A program made the translations under genes and the position numbers. The notes under the pieces were generated by a model that saw nothing but the letters and a program-made list of their open reading frames with translations, was not told the origin of the DNA and made no database searches. A DNA stretch of 33,424 bases from Deltaproteobacteria bacterium (GTDB lineage: Bacteria > Desulfobacterota > Syntrophobacteria > Syntrophobacterales > Syntrophobacteraceae), in contig JAKAJS010000162.1 of assembly GCA_021813685.1 (NCBI GenBank), positions 1-33,424 on the forward strand, in the 5' to 3' direction. This document shows positions 1 to 8,156 of this stretch, in pieces; position 1 is the first letter of the stretch; the number at the start of each line of letters is the position of its first letter.

Positions 1-743
1 GTCACGACGAGCCCGAGCCAGGTGACTCCGACCGCAGTTACGACCGAAAGAGCGATCGAGCGAGCCGGGCGGTGGGTAAGATTTACCGCCGCGGCTGCCG
101 GGGCGATGAGCAAAGAGGCCGTGAGAAGGATGCCGACCAGGAGCACGCAGGCTGCCGTTGTCAGGGCGAGGATGGCCAAAAAGGCGGTGGAAAGGGTGCG
201 CATGGGCACACCGCGCGCTTCGGCCCCTGCCGGGTCAACGGAGGCGAAGAGCAACGGCCGGTGTACGGCCGCAAGCGCCGCCAGGGCTGCCGCGCAAGCC
301 GCAATCGCAAGCAGTATCTCTTTCGAATTTATGGTCATCAGGGAGCCGAAAAGAATATTTATGCCGCTCATCGCGTGGGAACCGCTCGTGCGCGAATAGA
401 TGCTGAGAAAAAGCACACCGAGCCCCAGGGCGAACGAGAGCACCATCCCGATCTCCACGTCCCTTCCCCGCACCCGGTTTCCCAAAATGCCCAGTCCCGC
501 GGCAGCCAGAAGCGAAAACACGATCATTCCGACAAGGCTTGGCACTCCCAGTAGCGCCGCGCCCGTCGCCCCGGCGAATCCGATGTCGGTAAAGGCCTCC
601 GCGGCGAACGCCTGCGCCCGCAGGACCAAAAAGTAGCCGACGCTTCCGGCGACAACCGCCACTATGGCGCCGCCGAGAAACGCATTGGCCATCATTCCCG
701 AACTGAAAAGCTGCCCAGGCATCGCGTTTCCGTTTTCCTGCAT
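1..743 (-). CDS. Metal ABC transporter permease, second of two (TroD/ZnuB-like), 3' end cut by window edge
   Basis: Inner-membrane permease of the ABC-3 family, which moves divalent Mn, Zn or Fe. About 247 codons are visible before the window ends, so the C-terminus is missing. The translation is almost all hydrophobic segments separated by short loops. It contains family-typical stretches such as GYFLVLRAQAFA, FTDIGFAGATGAALLG and RGVPMRTLS. An alternative start lies at 722; I chose 743 because an AGGAAT-like site sits upstream and the reading frame is open. The start overlaps the end of the first permease gene by about 50 bases, which suggests coupled translation. The two permeases probably form a heterodimer. 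Metal specificity cannot be read from the permease. Confidence 0.85.
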   Translation of the reverse strand, partial: MQENGNAMPGQLFSSGMMANAFLGGAIVAVVAGSVGYFLVLRAQAFAAEAFTDIGFAGATGAALLGVPSLVGMIVFSLLAAAGLGILGNRVRGRDVEIGMVLSFALGLGVLFLSIYSRTSGSHAMSGINILFGSLMTINSKEILLAIAACAAALAALAAVHRPLLFASVDPAGAEARGVPMRTLSTAFLAILALTTAACVLLVGILLTASLLIAPAAAAVNLTHRPARSIALSVVTAVGVTWLGLVV

Positions 744-1627
744 TGGTCGTGGTTATTCCTGAAATTCCTCGCGGCGTGTCCGGCGCTTGGCTCCATCGCA
801 GCTGTCGTGCGCCACCCCTTCTCGCCAAAAAATATCCTTACCGGCATGTACACCAGAAAGGAGATCGAAGCGATAAAGAAGCTTACCGGCCAGTCCCCGC
901 TAAGTCCCGCAAGGGTTACGCCGGCAAACATGTAGACGATCCCGAGAAGCGCGGCAAGAAGGATCGCGTGCGCAGGCCGCTTGGCCAGCCGAGTCGCGGT
1001 CGCCCCCGGCCCCACCAGGAGCGTAAACACCAGAAGAGCCCCCACCACCTGAACGGCAAGAGATACGATCACGGCGACAGCCAGCAGGAAAAGGAGAGTC
1101 AGAAGGCGGACAGGAACTCCTTTGGCCTCCGCCACAAAGGGATCGAAGGTGATGAAAAGAAGTGGCCGGAACAATACGAGAATCAGCCCGACAGTCACAA
1201 TACTCATCAAGCCGGTGAGAATCATATCGCTGCGCGTTATTCCCAGAACGGTTCCAAAGAGAATGCTGTAGATGCGTTCGGCATACCCGCCGTAGAGCGA
1301 TAGAAACATCAGCCCCAACCCTAGCGCAAAAGACATTACGACGCCGATGGATATGTCCCGCTCGCGAAGTTCCCGGCCCCCGACGCTCATGGCCCCGGCG
1401 GCCAGAACGGTGAGGGCGAAAAGGCCGTAGACCGGCCTTACCCCGAAGAGCACCGCGCCGGCTGCGCCCGCAAAGCCGATATTGGGAAGCGCATGCCCCG
1501 CAAACGTATACCCGCCGCCGATGAGAAAATACCCGACGACGGCCGCTGCCACGGCAATGAACATGCCGCTGTAGAGCGCGTTTCGGAGGAACTCGAAATG
1601 GTACAGGGCGATAATGGAGTGCAGCAT
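692..1627 (-). CDS. Metal ABC transporter permease, first of two (TroC/ZnuB-like)
   Basis: ABC-3 family membrane permease of 311 residues with about eight hydrophobic segments. It shares segments with its neighbour (GYFLIGGGYTFAGHALPNIGFAGAAG, shown here only as key residues G, F, H, N, G; and RERDISIGVVMSFALGLGLMFLSLYGG-like helices), so the two permeases are paralogues. Its ATG overlaps the stop of the ATPase gene in a TGATG arrangement, typical of tightly coupled subunits. The last 40 or so residues are polar and outside the usual family core; they are encoded partly by the overlap with the next gene. It most likely works with the ATPase and binding protein encoded upstream to import a divalent metal. 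Confidence 0.9.
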   Translation of the reverse strand: MLHSIIALYHFEFLRNALYSGMFIAVAAAVVGYFLIGGGYTFAGHALPNIGFAGAAGAVLFGVRPVYGLFALTVLAAGAMSVGGRELRERDISIGVVMSFALGLGLMFLSLYGGYAERIYSILFGTVLGITRSDMILTGLMSIVTVGLILVLFRPLLFITFDPFVAEAKGVPVRLLTLLFLLAVAVIVSLAVQVVGALLVFTLLVGPGATATRLAKRPAHAILLAALLGIVYMFAGVTLAGLSGDWPVSFFIASISFLVYMPVRIFFGEKGWRTTAAMEPSAGHAARNFRNNHDQCRKTETRCLGSFSVRE

Positions 1628-2415
1628 CAGGTCTCGACTCCCAGGACAAACCTCTTCCCCATCGCTTCGACCACATCTACCGGATGATTGTAGAGCGAAC
1701 TGAGCGTTTCTCTGGTTATCACCGTTTCCGGCGAGCCTATGGCGGATCTGCCGTTCGCCATGTAGAGGACCCGGTCCACATGCTGCAAAAGCGGGTTGAT
1801 ATCGTGGGTCACAAACATGACGGCCACTTTGCGAGAGACACAGAGCCGGCCCACAAGAGCGATGATTTCCTGGGCGCTTGCGATGTCAAGATTTGCCAGC
1901 GGCTCATCGAGTAGAACGAGCCCGGGGTTGGCGATCAGCACCTGAGCGAGGGAAAGTCTCTGCCTCTCCCCCCCGGAAAGCTCGCCCACGGCCGCATCGG
2001 CATACTCGGCAGCCCGGACCTCCTCGAGCATTTCATCGACGAGCCTCCTGCGCTTGCGGCTGGGAAAGCCCGGCCCCCAGCGGTGGCCGTCCAGGCCAAA
2101 CCCCACGAGATCGCGGGCGCGCACGGCAAAATTGGCATCAAACGTCCGGAATTGGGGAGCATAGCCGATTTCAGGGTTGCCGCGGCGAGGCTTTCGGCCA
2201 AAAACCCGGATTTCTCCGGCTTCCGGCCGAATCAGGCCGAGAAGCAGTTTCAGAAGCGTCGTTTTTCCCGCCCCGTTTGGCCCCAGGACGGCTATGAACT
2301 CCCCGTCTTCGATCGTAAAGCTCATCTCGTTCTGGATCAGCCGCCCCCCGAAAGATATCCGGATGTCGTGCAAAGAAACGGGAACTCTTTGCGGACTGAC
2401 AAGCTCGGGCCTCAT
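1627..2415 (-). CDS. Metal ABC transporter ATP-binding protein (TroB/ZnuC-like)
   Basis: Cytoplasmic ATPase of the metal importer, 262 residues. Visible motifs in order: Walker A GPNGAGKT near residue 46, Q-loop region YAPQFR, ABC signature LSGGERQRLS, Walker B LVLLDEP, D-loop LANLD and the switch histidine in FVTHD. This full set indicates an active ATPase. The start overlaps the stop of the binding-protein gene by four bases (ATGA), and its stop overlaps the next permease start, so three genes are read as one unit. Length is normal for the family. The order binding protein, ATPase, permease, permease matches TroABCD and SitABCD operons rather than the divergent ZnuA/ZnuCB layout. Confidence 0.93.
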   Translation of the reverse strand: MRPELVSPQRVPVSLHDIRISFGGRLIQNEMSFTIEDGEFIAVLGPNGAGKTTLLKLLLGLIRPEAGEIRVFGRKPRRGNPEIGYAPQFRTFDANFAVRARDLVGFGLDGHRWGPGFPSRKRRRLVDEMLEEVRAAEYADAAVGELSGGERQRLSLAQVLIANPGLVLLDEPLANLDIASAQEIIALVGRLCVSRKVAVMFVTHDINPLLQHVDRVLYMANGRSAIGSPETVITRETLSSLYNHPVDVVEAMGKRFVLGVET

Positions 2416-3368
2416 TTCGCCCCCCCCGCCGCCCCGGCATCCAGAGCGGATTCGAGCGCCTCGATCTGCTCGAGCATCCAGGACTGGTAGTGTTTTCCCG
2501 GCGGCATCGTTTCGGTTACCCCGACCACCACCACCCCGGAGCGCTTTGCCAACTCCTTGAGATCTTCGGTAAACCGGTCTGCGGTCTGTTGGTTGTAGAC
2601 CAGCGCACGCACCAGTTTCTTTTTCACCTGGTCCCGCGCGACAAGCACCGCATCGGCCGGCGGGTCGATCCCCTGGGCCACCGCCTTTTGAAACGCGAAC
2701 GGGGTCAAGACCTTGAGACCCATGGGAACGGACTGATACTGGAATATCGGCTCGGTCAGCGCAATCGGCGCGCCGGGAAACCGCTTCGATACCGCGCGCA
2801 TTTTCGCTTCGATCTCCTCCAGGCTTTTGTCGAAGGCCTGGAGGTTCTTTTCAAACCAGGCCGCCTGCTGCGGACGCAAGGTTTTTAGATCTTTCGCAAG
2901 AGCCGCCGCCACAACCTTCATATCCTCCACGGAGTACCAGACGTGCTCGTTTTCGGGAAGTTTTACCGGAGAAATATCGAAGGCATTTATTACGAGCCGG
3001 CCCGGGTCGGGGGAGGCCGACAAAAGCTTTTTCATCCACTCGTCATACCCGCCGCCGTTTTCGATCACCAGGTTCGCCCCCGCCACCTCCATTGCGTCCC
3101 GTACGCTCGGCTCAAATTCGTGCGGATCGATATTCGGGTCGGACTGCACGCTTTTGACCCTGGCATACGGGCCGGCAAGCTGGGCGGCAATGTCCCGGTA
3201 AAAATTCTCGGCAGCCACAATAGAAAGAGGGCCGGAGACAACCGTTTTCGCTCGCGCCGGACAAACGGGCATGGAGGCGGCCTGAACCAGAAAGATCGCC
3301 GCCATTGCGGCCGCTAAAAAGAACCTGCGCCGGAAAGCAGGAGCTGGAAAGGTCTCTGATTCGACCAT
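2412..3368 (-). CDS. Metal-binding periplasmic solute-binding protein (ZnuA/TroA/PsaA family)
   Basis: Cluster A-I metal receptor of 318 residues that delivers Mn, Zn or Fe to the permeases. Residues 13-40 form a signal peptide (RRR followed by a hydrophobic core, then an ARA site). Likely metal ligands by position in the family are His83 (DPHEFEP), His142 (NEHVWYS), Glu206 (ALTEPIFQY, where Zn-type proteins usually carry His) and Glu286 (VGVTETMPP). A His-His-Glu-acidic set is seen in Mn-type receptors such as PsaA, and the His-rich loop of zinc-specific ZnuA is absent. Manganese or iron is therefore at least as likely as zinc. The start has a GAGGAA ribosome site. The first gene of the operon, directly behind a Fur-type operator. 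Confidence 0.9.
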   Translation of the reverse strand: MVESETFPAPAFRRRFFLAAAMAAIFLVQAASMPVCPARAKTVVSGPLSIVAAENFYRDIAAQLAGPYARVKSVQSDPNIDPHEFEPSVRDAMEVAGANLVIENGGGYDEWMKKLLSASPDPGRLVINAFDISPVKLPENEHVWYSVEDMKVVAAALAKDLKTLRPQQAAWFEKNLQAFDKSLEEIEAKMRAVSKRFPGAPIALTEPIFQYQSVPMGLKVLTPFAFQKAVAQGIDPPADAVLVARDQVKKKLVRALVYNQQTADRFTEDLKELAKRSGVVVVGVTETMPPGKHYQSWMLEQIEALESALDAGAAGGAK

Positions 3369-3395
3369 TGGCCATTCCTCGGGAAGAGATGCAGT

Positions 3396-3424
3396 TATTA
3401 ATGATACTCAATATCATTAATCAA
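3396..3424 (-). promoter_or_regulatory. Promoter of the metal importer operon
   Basis: Read on the minus strand, a -35 box TTGATT and a -10 box TTAATA are separated by exactly 17 bases. The predicted start lies about 20 bases before the ribosome site of the binding-protein gene. The Fur-type palindrome covers the spacer and both boxes, so repressor binding would block polymerase. Confidence 0.55.
3397..3421. promoter_or_regulatory. Fur-family metalloregulator operator
   Basis: A perfect inverted repeat, ATTAATGATA - CTCAA - TATCATTAAT (10-base arms, 5-base spacer). By eye it matches the E. coli Fur-box consensus at 15 of 19 positions over its central part. Fur, Mur and Zur sites overlap in sequence, so the metal is not decided by the site. 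No regulator gene is in the window. Confidence 0.7.
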
Positions 3425-3517
3425 GTCGGATAATAACTACCCTTCCCGGAAACGTCAATGAGAACCGTGGAGCGGGGAGGCGATTCCCACCCTCGGATAG
3501 GTGGCTTTCCCCGATGC

Positions 3518-5587
3518 TCACATCTTCAAATCGTCGAGGAACTCCGATGCCGGATCGACCGCCGTCACAAGGAGGTGGTCCCTTGCACGAGTGCAAGCGA
3601 CGTAGAGGAGGTGGCGTTCGGTATTATAGACTTCTTCAAGATCGGTGTCGTCGGCAACTGCTTCGATTCGTTCCTGCAAGGGGACTATCTCATCATCGCA
3701 GGCCATTACGATAACGCCACGGAACTCAAGACCCTTGGCAAGGTGCATGGTGCTGATGGAGACATGCCCGCTGATCGTGTCGCTATTCTCGTCAAGAACC
3801 CTGAAAGAAATCCCCGCATCTTTGACGGCGGCGCAGGCTCTATCAAGTTCGGCGGTGGAACGGACGAAAACACCAATTTCATGAGGGTGCCATCCATCGC
3901 TCCTGCGGTCCTTAAGCCATTGGCTGACAGTTTGAATTTCAGTTTCGGGGGTATCCAAAACTTTAATTATCGGTTCCGGCCCGTTAAATATCGAAATCGC
4001 GCCACGCCTTTCTTCCGCTATTCCATCGACATCAGAGATAGTGGAGGCAAGCAGACGGTCGGCCCGAATCCTTATCTGGTGGGAGGTCCGGTAGTTAATT
4101 CGAAGCGTGTGAGAACGTCCACGAATGTCTACGCCGAGCGACTTCCAGGAAAATGGTTGCTGAAATATCCTCTGACCAAGATCGCCTGCGAAGAAAAGAT
4201 GGCCGGGCTGCTCGGAGGTAAGAGCGGCAAGAAACCGCAACTGAGATATGCTGACGTCCTGCGCTTCGTCCACCACAACAAAATCAAAAGGCCGGCGTTT
4301 ACTTTCCGCAAATTGGGAAGCCAGTCGGCTGAAAATGTAATCCTCGGTCACCATCTCCCGGTCCCTGAGGCGGGACCGTACATGATCGAAAATAGACCAG
4401 AGCAGGACGCGCTGATTTTCCTTCAAACGCGTTTTACGGCCCAGTCGCCGGACATCACGATATGCCTCCCAGGTTTCCAACTGCCACGCGTCAACAACCT
4501 GCTCCCACTCAGTCATTAAAAAAGGAGCGCTGAATTTGTGGTCCCGGACTGTCCTGGCGGCTTCCTCCAAAAGCTTTTGGATCATTTCCCCGGGAGCGAT
4601 ATCCGGACGTCCGAAGTTCGATTCATAGAGCCGCCTGCCAATTGCGCCTATGGCCTGCACTTCCAGTCGCTCGCCGATTCGCGGTTCATTGCCGATCAAT
4701 CGCCTCAGCTTCGTTCGAAGAGCATTGGCCAGTGTGTCGGAAAATGTGGTGAGCAGGCCCCTGGCATCGGGGCTTCTTCTGGCAAGAAAAACAGCCCGGT
4801 GCAGTGCGACAATGGTCTTACCGGTGCCTGCCGAACCCGAAATGCGGGCAGGACCGCTGTAGTCTCGCTCAACAAGCTGACGTTGCGCGGGATGGAGAAA
4901 GACGGTCCATTTCTCCCAGGGAAATTCCAGGGCGCGCTCCAACTCCTCGACATTGTGCATTACACGGAACCGGCGCTGCGCGTCGGGGTGTTCGAAGGGG
5001 TCTTTGGCGCAGAAAGCCGGTTGTTTCTGCGGAATAACACCGGTGGCAAAGTCCAGCAGTGCCTCGGCGGCCTCCCCCGGCAGATGATCGGCCAACTCCA
5101 GCACGGTATCCTCATCGGCTTTGCGTACATCGTCCAGCCACTCGGCGGGCACACCATAACTCAACAGATCGTCCTCGGAAATGTCGGCGAACAAGGGCGG
5201 TTTGCGGGGGGCACTCTTTTCTGCCTCAACGTATTTTGGAACCGTGATTTCCCTGATCGTCTCCCGGATTTCAACCAATTGCGCGGCGCCTGTCCCGGGA
5301 TGTGTTTCCAATTTGCGGCGCTCGGCCCACGTATAGGCGTTGTCATGATGATCGACAAAGCACAGCAGCAGACTGGCTTGCGTCTTGTGGACGATGATGC
5401 GGATGTCGTCGCCGGCGCGCACCGCCCGGAAATTCGGATCTTTCGCCCTGTCGAGTTTGTGAAATTTCATGCCGGGATTGGCAGGATTTAGTTGGAGGTC
5501 GAAAGCGGTGGTCTTGACCAGTTTCTGTTCGACGCCGGTGAGTTTGGCCAAACTGTCCGTGAACGTATCGGCAATGCGAAATTCCAT
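3518..5587 (-). CDS. RelE/ParE-like domain fused to UvrD/Rep-type superfamily 1 helicase
   Basis: A 689-residue two-part protein. Residues 1-95 resemble a RelE/ParE toxin fold: MEFRIADTF, KFHKLDRAKDPNFRAVR, DIRIIVHK and VDHHDNAYTWAERRK, with Arg54, Arg57, Arg63 and His80-His81 in places where RelE-type enzymes carry functional residues. A helical linker (about 130-190, LLSYGVPAEWLDDVR) follows. The rest is a helicase with Walker A GSAGTGKT at 251-258, Walker B VVVDEAQD, motif III AGDLGQRIFQ, motif IV INYRTS, motif V STMHLAKGLEF and motif VI YVACTRARD. All ATPase motifs are present. The start is one base after the stop of the subtilase remnant (TGA-G-ATG), so it belongs to the defence operon and is its last gene. 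Its cellular role is unknown to me; phage defence is inferred from context. Confidence 0.85.
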   Translation of the reverse strand: MEFRIADTFTDSLAKLTGVEQKLVKTTAFDLQLNPANPGMKFHKLDRAKDPNFRAVRAGDDIRIIVHKTQASLLLCFVDHHDNAYTWAERRKLETHPGTGAAQLVEIRETIREITVPKYVEAEKSAPRKPPLFADISEDDLLSYGVPAEWLDDVRKADEDTVLELADHLPGEAAEALLDFATGVIPQKQPAFCAKDPFEHPDAQRRFRVMHNVEELERALEFPWEKWTVFLHPAQRQLVERDYSGPARISGSAGTGKTIVALHRAVFLARRSPDARGLLTTFSDTLANALRTKLRRLIGNEPRIGERLEVQAIGAIGRRLYESNFGRPDIAPGEMIQKLLEEAARTVRDHKFSAPFLMTEWEQVVDAWQLETWEAYRDVRRLGRKTRLKENQRVLLWSIFDHVRSRLRDREMVTEDYIFSRLASQFAESKRRPFDFVVVDEAQDVSISQLRFLAALTSEQPGHLFFAGDLGQRIFQQPFSWKSLGVDIRGRSHTLRINYRTSHQIRIRADRLLASTISDVDGIAEERRGAISIFNGPEPIIKVLDTPETEIQTVSQWLKDRRSDGWHPHEIGVFVRSTAELDRACAAVKDAGISFRVLDENSDTISGHVSISTMHLAKGLEFRGVIVMACDDEIVPLQERIEAVADDTDLEEVYNTERHLLYVACTRARDHLLVTAVDPASEFLDDLKM

Positions 5588-5588
5588 C

Positions 5589-5867
5589 TCAGCGTTCCAC
5601 CATTACAAGCGTTGCGATCTGATTGGCGACAGCGGCATACAGGTCCACATCTAAAACTCCACCGACAACCCATCCATCCTCCAATCCGGCCTGCTCCTGA
5701 GCCTCTCTGGCGGCCTCCATTGCCGGTTTGAGCGCCGAAACCTGCCCCAGGAGCGCCGAGCCGTGTCGGCTCCGATCGCGATCGGGGATTTTCTATTCAT
5801 CGATCTTTTGCTTGGGCTTGCTGTAAGATTCTGTTTCTGCAATGTTCCCGAGTATGAAATGCTTCAT
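5589..5867 (-). pseudogene. ietS: Remnant of IetS-type subtilisin-like protease gene (internal deletion plus TAG)
   Basis: One continuous 93-codon frame interrupted only by TAG at 5793-5795 (codon 25). The first 24 codons (MKHFILGNIAETESY...) and the part after the TAG (IPDRDRSRHGSALLGQ, LKPAMEAAREAQEQAGLEDG) look like the N-terminus of the S8 peptidases that sit behind this ATPase type. The last 25 residues (VDLYAAVANQIA...) may be the extreme C-terminus of the same family, so the whole Asp-His-Ser catalytic domain would be deleted in frame. That match is from memory. Its place, 45 bases after the AAA ATPase gene and ending one base before the helicase start, is where an intact ietS would lie. 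A 42-residue product from the internal ATG cannot be excluded. Confidence 0.6.
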
Positions 5868-5912
5868 TTCTCTCGCCTTCGGCTCTCGATCAACTATGGG
5901 CATATATCGGCT

Positions 5913-6899
5913 TTATTGACTTATTTTCTGCCTCCCAACAATGTCCAGACGTTCCAACAACATTATTCGGATTTGGGATTCGGTGACCCGTTCACGTTCG
6001 CGAATCAGAGACTCCTTCAAGGCCTCTTCGGCAGCCCGCGTGATCTCTGCCTGACTAAGGCCGACAGCGATTTTTGCCAGACGATTCCACGAAACGTTTT
6101 TTGCGGATGAAACAGCCAATCGTGCTTTCAGCAATGAGGCAATTTGCTTTTCCTCCGGAAGCTCATAGCGGAGTACATCATCGAAACGTCGGAACAGCGC
6201 ATGATCGAGGATTTCCGGATGGTTGGTGGCGGCAACAATCAAGCTGTGGGAAAGGTCCTGCTCGATCATCTGCAGGAAACTGTTAAGTACCCGCCGGATT
6301 TCGCCCACATCATTCGACAACCCTCTTTGGGAGCCGATTGCGTCGAATTCATCAAAAAAATAAACTCCGCGGGTCTGGTCGGTGGCATCGAAGACCTGCC
6401 GCAATTTGGCCGCCGTCTCTCCCATGTACTTCGTGATCAGTCCGTCCAGACGCACCAGGAATAAAGGAATACCCAATTCCCCCGCAAGAACCGAGGCGGT
6501 CAGTGTCTTTCCCGTTCCTGGAGAGCCTACGAGCAGGAGTTTGCGTCTCGGTGAGAGCCCGTGCGCCAGGATCCGGGCGGCATGCCGTTGCTCCAGGATG
6601 ACCCGCTGAAGCTCCTGCTCCAGTCCGGAATCCAAGACAAGGTCACCCAAGCGGGCCTTCGGGTAGGAAACCGTTAGCAAGCCTGCCAACTCCCCCCGCG
6701 GCCGGCTGATGGGAACCGGTTTAGACGAACCCCTGCGTCGCTTGGCTTCATCGATCAGGGCCCGGAGTTCCTCCGCCAATTTGCCATGACCAAGCTTTGC
6801 CTCATGCGCGGCGACCTGCATGACCACTGAAAAGAAACGCTGGTCATCGCCCTCCAGGTGTGATTTGAGCAGGGCTTTCAACTGTTCGGCACTTGCCAT
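5913..6899 (-). CDS. ietA: AAA ATPase, IetA-like component of an ATPase-subtilase defence pair
   Basis: Soluble AAA+ ATPase of 328 residues. A helical N-terminal part (1-75) precedes the ATPase core: Walker A GSPGTGKT at 125-132, pore region KYMGETAAKL, Walker B FFDEFD at 181-186, sensor 1 AATN at 223-226 and arginine finger LFRRFD at 236-240. The C-terminal helical lid contains AEITRAAEEAL. Members of this family are paired with a subtilisin-like protease; the pair IetAS was reported as an anti-phage system and earlier as a plasmid stability locus. A strong AGGAGG site seven bases before the ATG supports the start. It lies 30 bases after the methylase frame. Its protease partner is only a fragment here, so present function is uncertain. 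Confidence 0.82.
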   Translation of the reverse strand: MASAEQLKALLKSHLEGDDQRFFSVVMQVAAHEAKLGHGKLAEELRALIDEAKRRRGSSKPVPISRPRGELAGLLTVSYPKARLGDLVLDSGLEQELQRVILEQRHAARILAHGLSPRRKLLLVGSPGTGKTLTASVLAGELGIPLFLVRLDGLITKYMGETAAKLRQVFDATDQTRGVYFFDEFDAIGSQRGLSNDVGEIRRVLNSFLQMIEQDLSHSLIVAATNHPEILDHALFRRFDDVLRYELPEEKQIASLLKARLAVSSAKNVSWNRLAKIAVGLSQAEITRAAEEALKESLIRERERVTESQIRIMLLERLDIVGRQKISQ

Positions 6900-6929
6900 G
6901 GCCAGGCCTCCTTCCTCGGTTTATACTAA

Positions 6930-8156
6930 TTATACCCGGAATACCTTCATGACCTCATCGCCAAGGTGGTTGATCACCTTGACCGCAATGCGACCGGTTG
7001 GAGGCTTGTCGAACGGACGGGAGATATCGCTGTTGAGGGATTCCCAGGCCTCTTCGTTGATCTCGGCTTTGAGAGTCGTTTTGAGCGATTTATAGGGGTC
7101 ATTGGCCCCCAAAAAATAGGCATGCCGGACAAAGAAGCTTTCCTCATTATAATCGGTATCGATGAACCAGCACGCGATACCTTCGGCGCCATCGCTTCGA
7201 ACTTCGCCCGTATTAGGGTGGAAGACATCGACTCCATTAATTTTGACTCGGATTTGTCCGCTTCCAGCGTCCAAGATGTCTATATCAGGCTCCCCGAAAA
7301 TGACAAACAGATTGCCTTTGCCCGTATTTTTCAGGTCGTCGGCCATGTGCAGGTCGGCGTTCATTCGCGCCTTGAGCACGGGGATGCGGCCCAGTTTGTT
7401 GAATTCCGACGAGTGGGCGTCATAGTTGAAAGCGCAGGCGATGAGGGCATCGAAGTCTGCGTCGCCGGCTTCACGGGCGGCGGATACAAGATCGGGGCGG
7501 GACACCGTGCCGAACTCCGGACCGATGAAAATAGCGGCTCGTTTTTCCACACCCTTTTCTTCCTCACCTTCGAAGTATCGGCCCTCGGCGCAGACCAGGT
7601 TACCCGGCCAGGGGGCAATCGAGGTGAAATTGATTTTGTCTTCCTTATGGGCCTGCTGGACACCGGCGGCTTTGAGGTTTTCCAGGATCATTCGAGCGAA
7701 GTCGTGTTCCTCGCCGAAACCTTCCTTTGATTCCATTGCGCCGTCTATCAACTCGTCGTCCACGCCGACGGTCAGCACCCGATGAGGAGAAAGACTTTCG
7801 ACCGTGAAGGGACCCGAGACGCGGACCTTCTTTTTGTCCTCGTAGGGCTTGTCGTAAAGATATTCGAAATCGGCTTTGGCTGAGATAGAAGCATCAATTT
7901 CCTTTTGTCGGGCGATTCGATTCTTCCACCATTCAGCATGGAGATCTTTTGCTTCCTGCGACCACTTTTTGTCGGCATCGCGAGGGATTTCCCATTCTTC
8001 CCAATTCTTGCCGAGCGACTTGTTCAGCCGTTCCCTCAGAGGTTCCAGCGTTTCCTGAAACTTCTCCCAAATGACGTCGATCTCCGCATTGTTGGCGATC
8101 TGGCCCAGCTTGATATGGGGTAACTGCTCGCAGACAAAACCATGACGGATATTGAG
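6930..8156 (-). pseudogene. C-terminal part of the type III-like methyltransferase, separated by an in-frame TAA
   Basis: Directly after the TAA at 8157-8159 the same frame stays open for 408 codons to 6930. The translation (GFVCEQLPHIKLGQIANNAEID, KDLHAEWWKNR, YDKPYEDKKKVRVSGPFTVESLSPHRVL, then FARMILENLKAAGVQ...) is the normal C-terminal half of large adenine methyltransferases paired with BPTD_3080-type restriction subunits. N-terminal plus C-terminal parts would make one 933-residue protein if the TAA were a sense codon (for example CAA). No ATG lies near the beginning of this half and the first GTG in frame is at 7778, so separate translation of the whole segment is unlikely. Possible explanations are a true nonsense mutation, readthrough or a sequencing error. 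Confidence 0.8.

Noticed and set aside
3458-5491. Two long open frames (353 and 317 codons) on the plus strand opposite the helicase gene
   Set aside because: They mirror the codon structure of a gene with all helicase motifs, show no domain of their own and lack ribosome sites.
5793-5795. Pyrrolysine or other recoding of the TAG in the subtilase remnant
   Set aside because: The protein would still lack its catalytic domain, the neighbouring gene has a TAA rather than TAG, and other genes here end in TAG.
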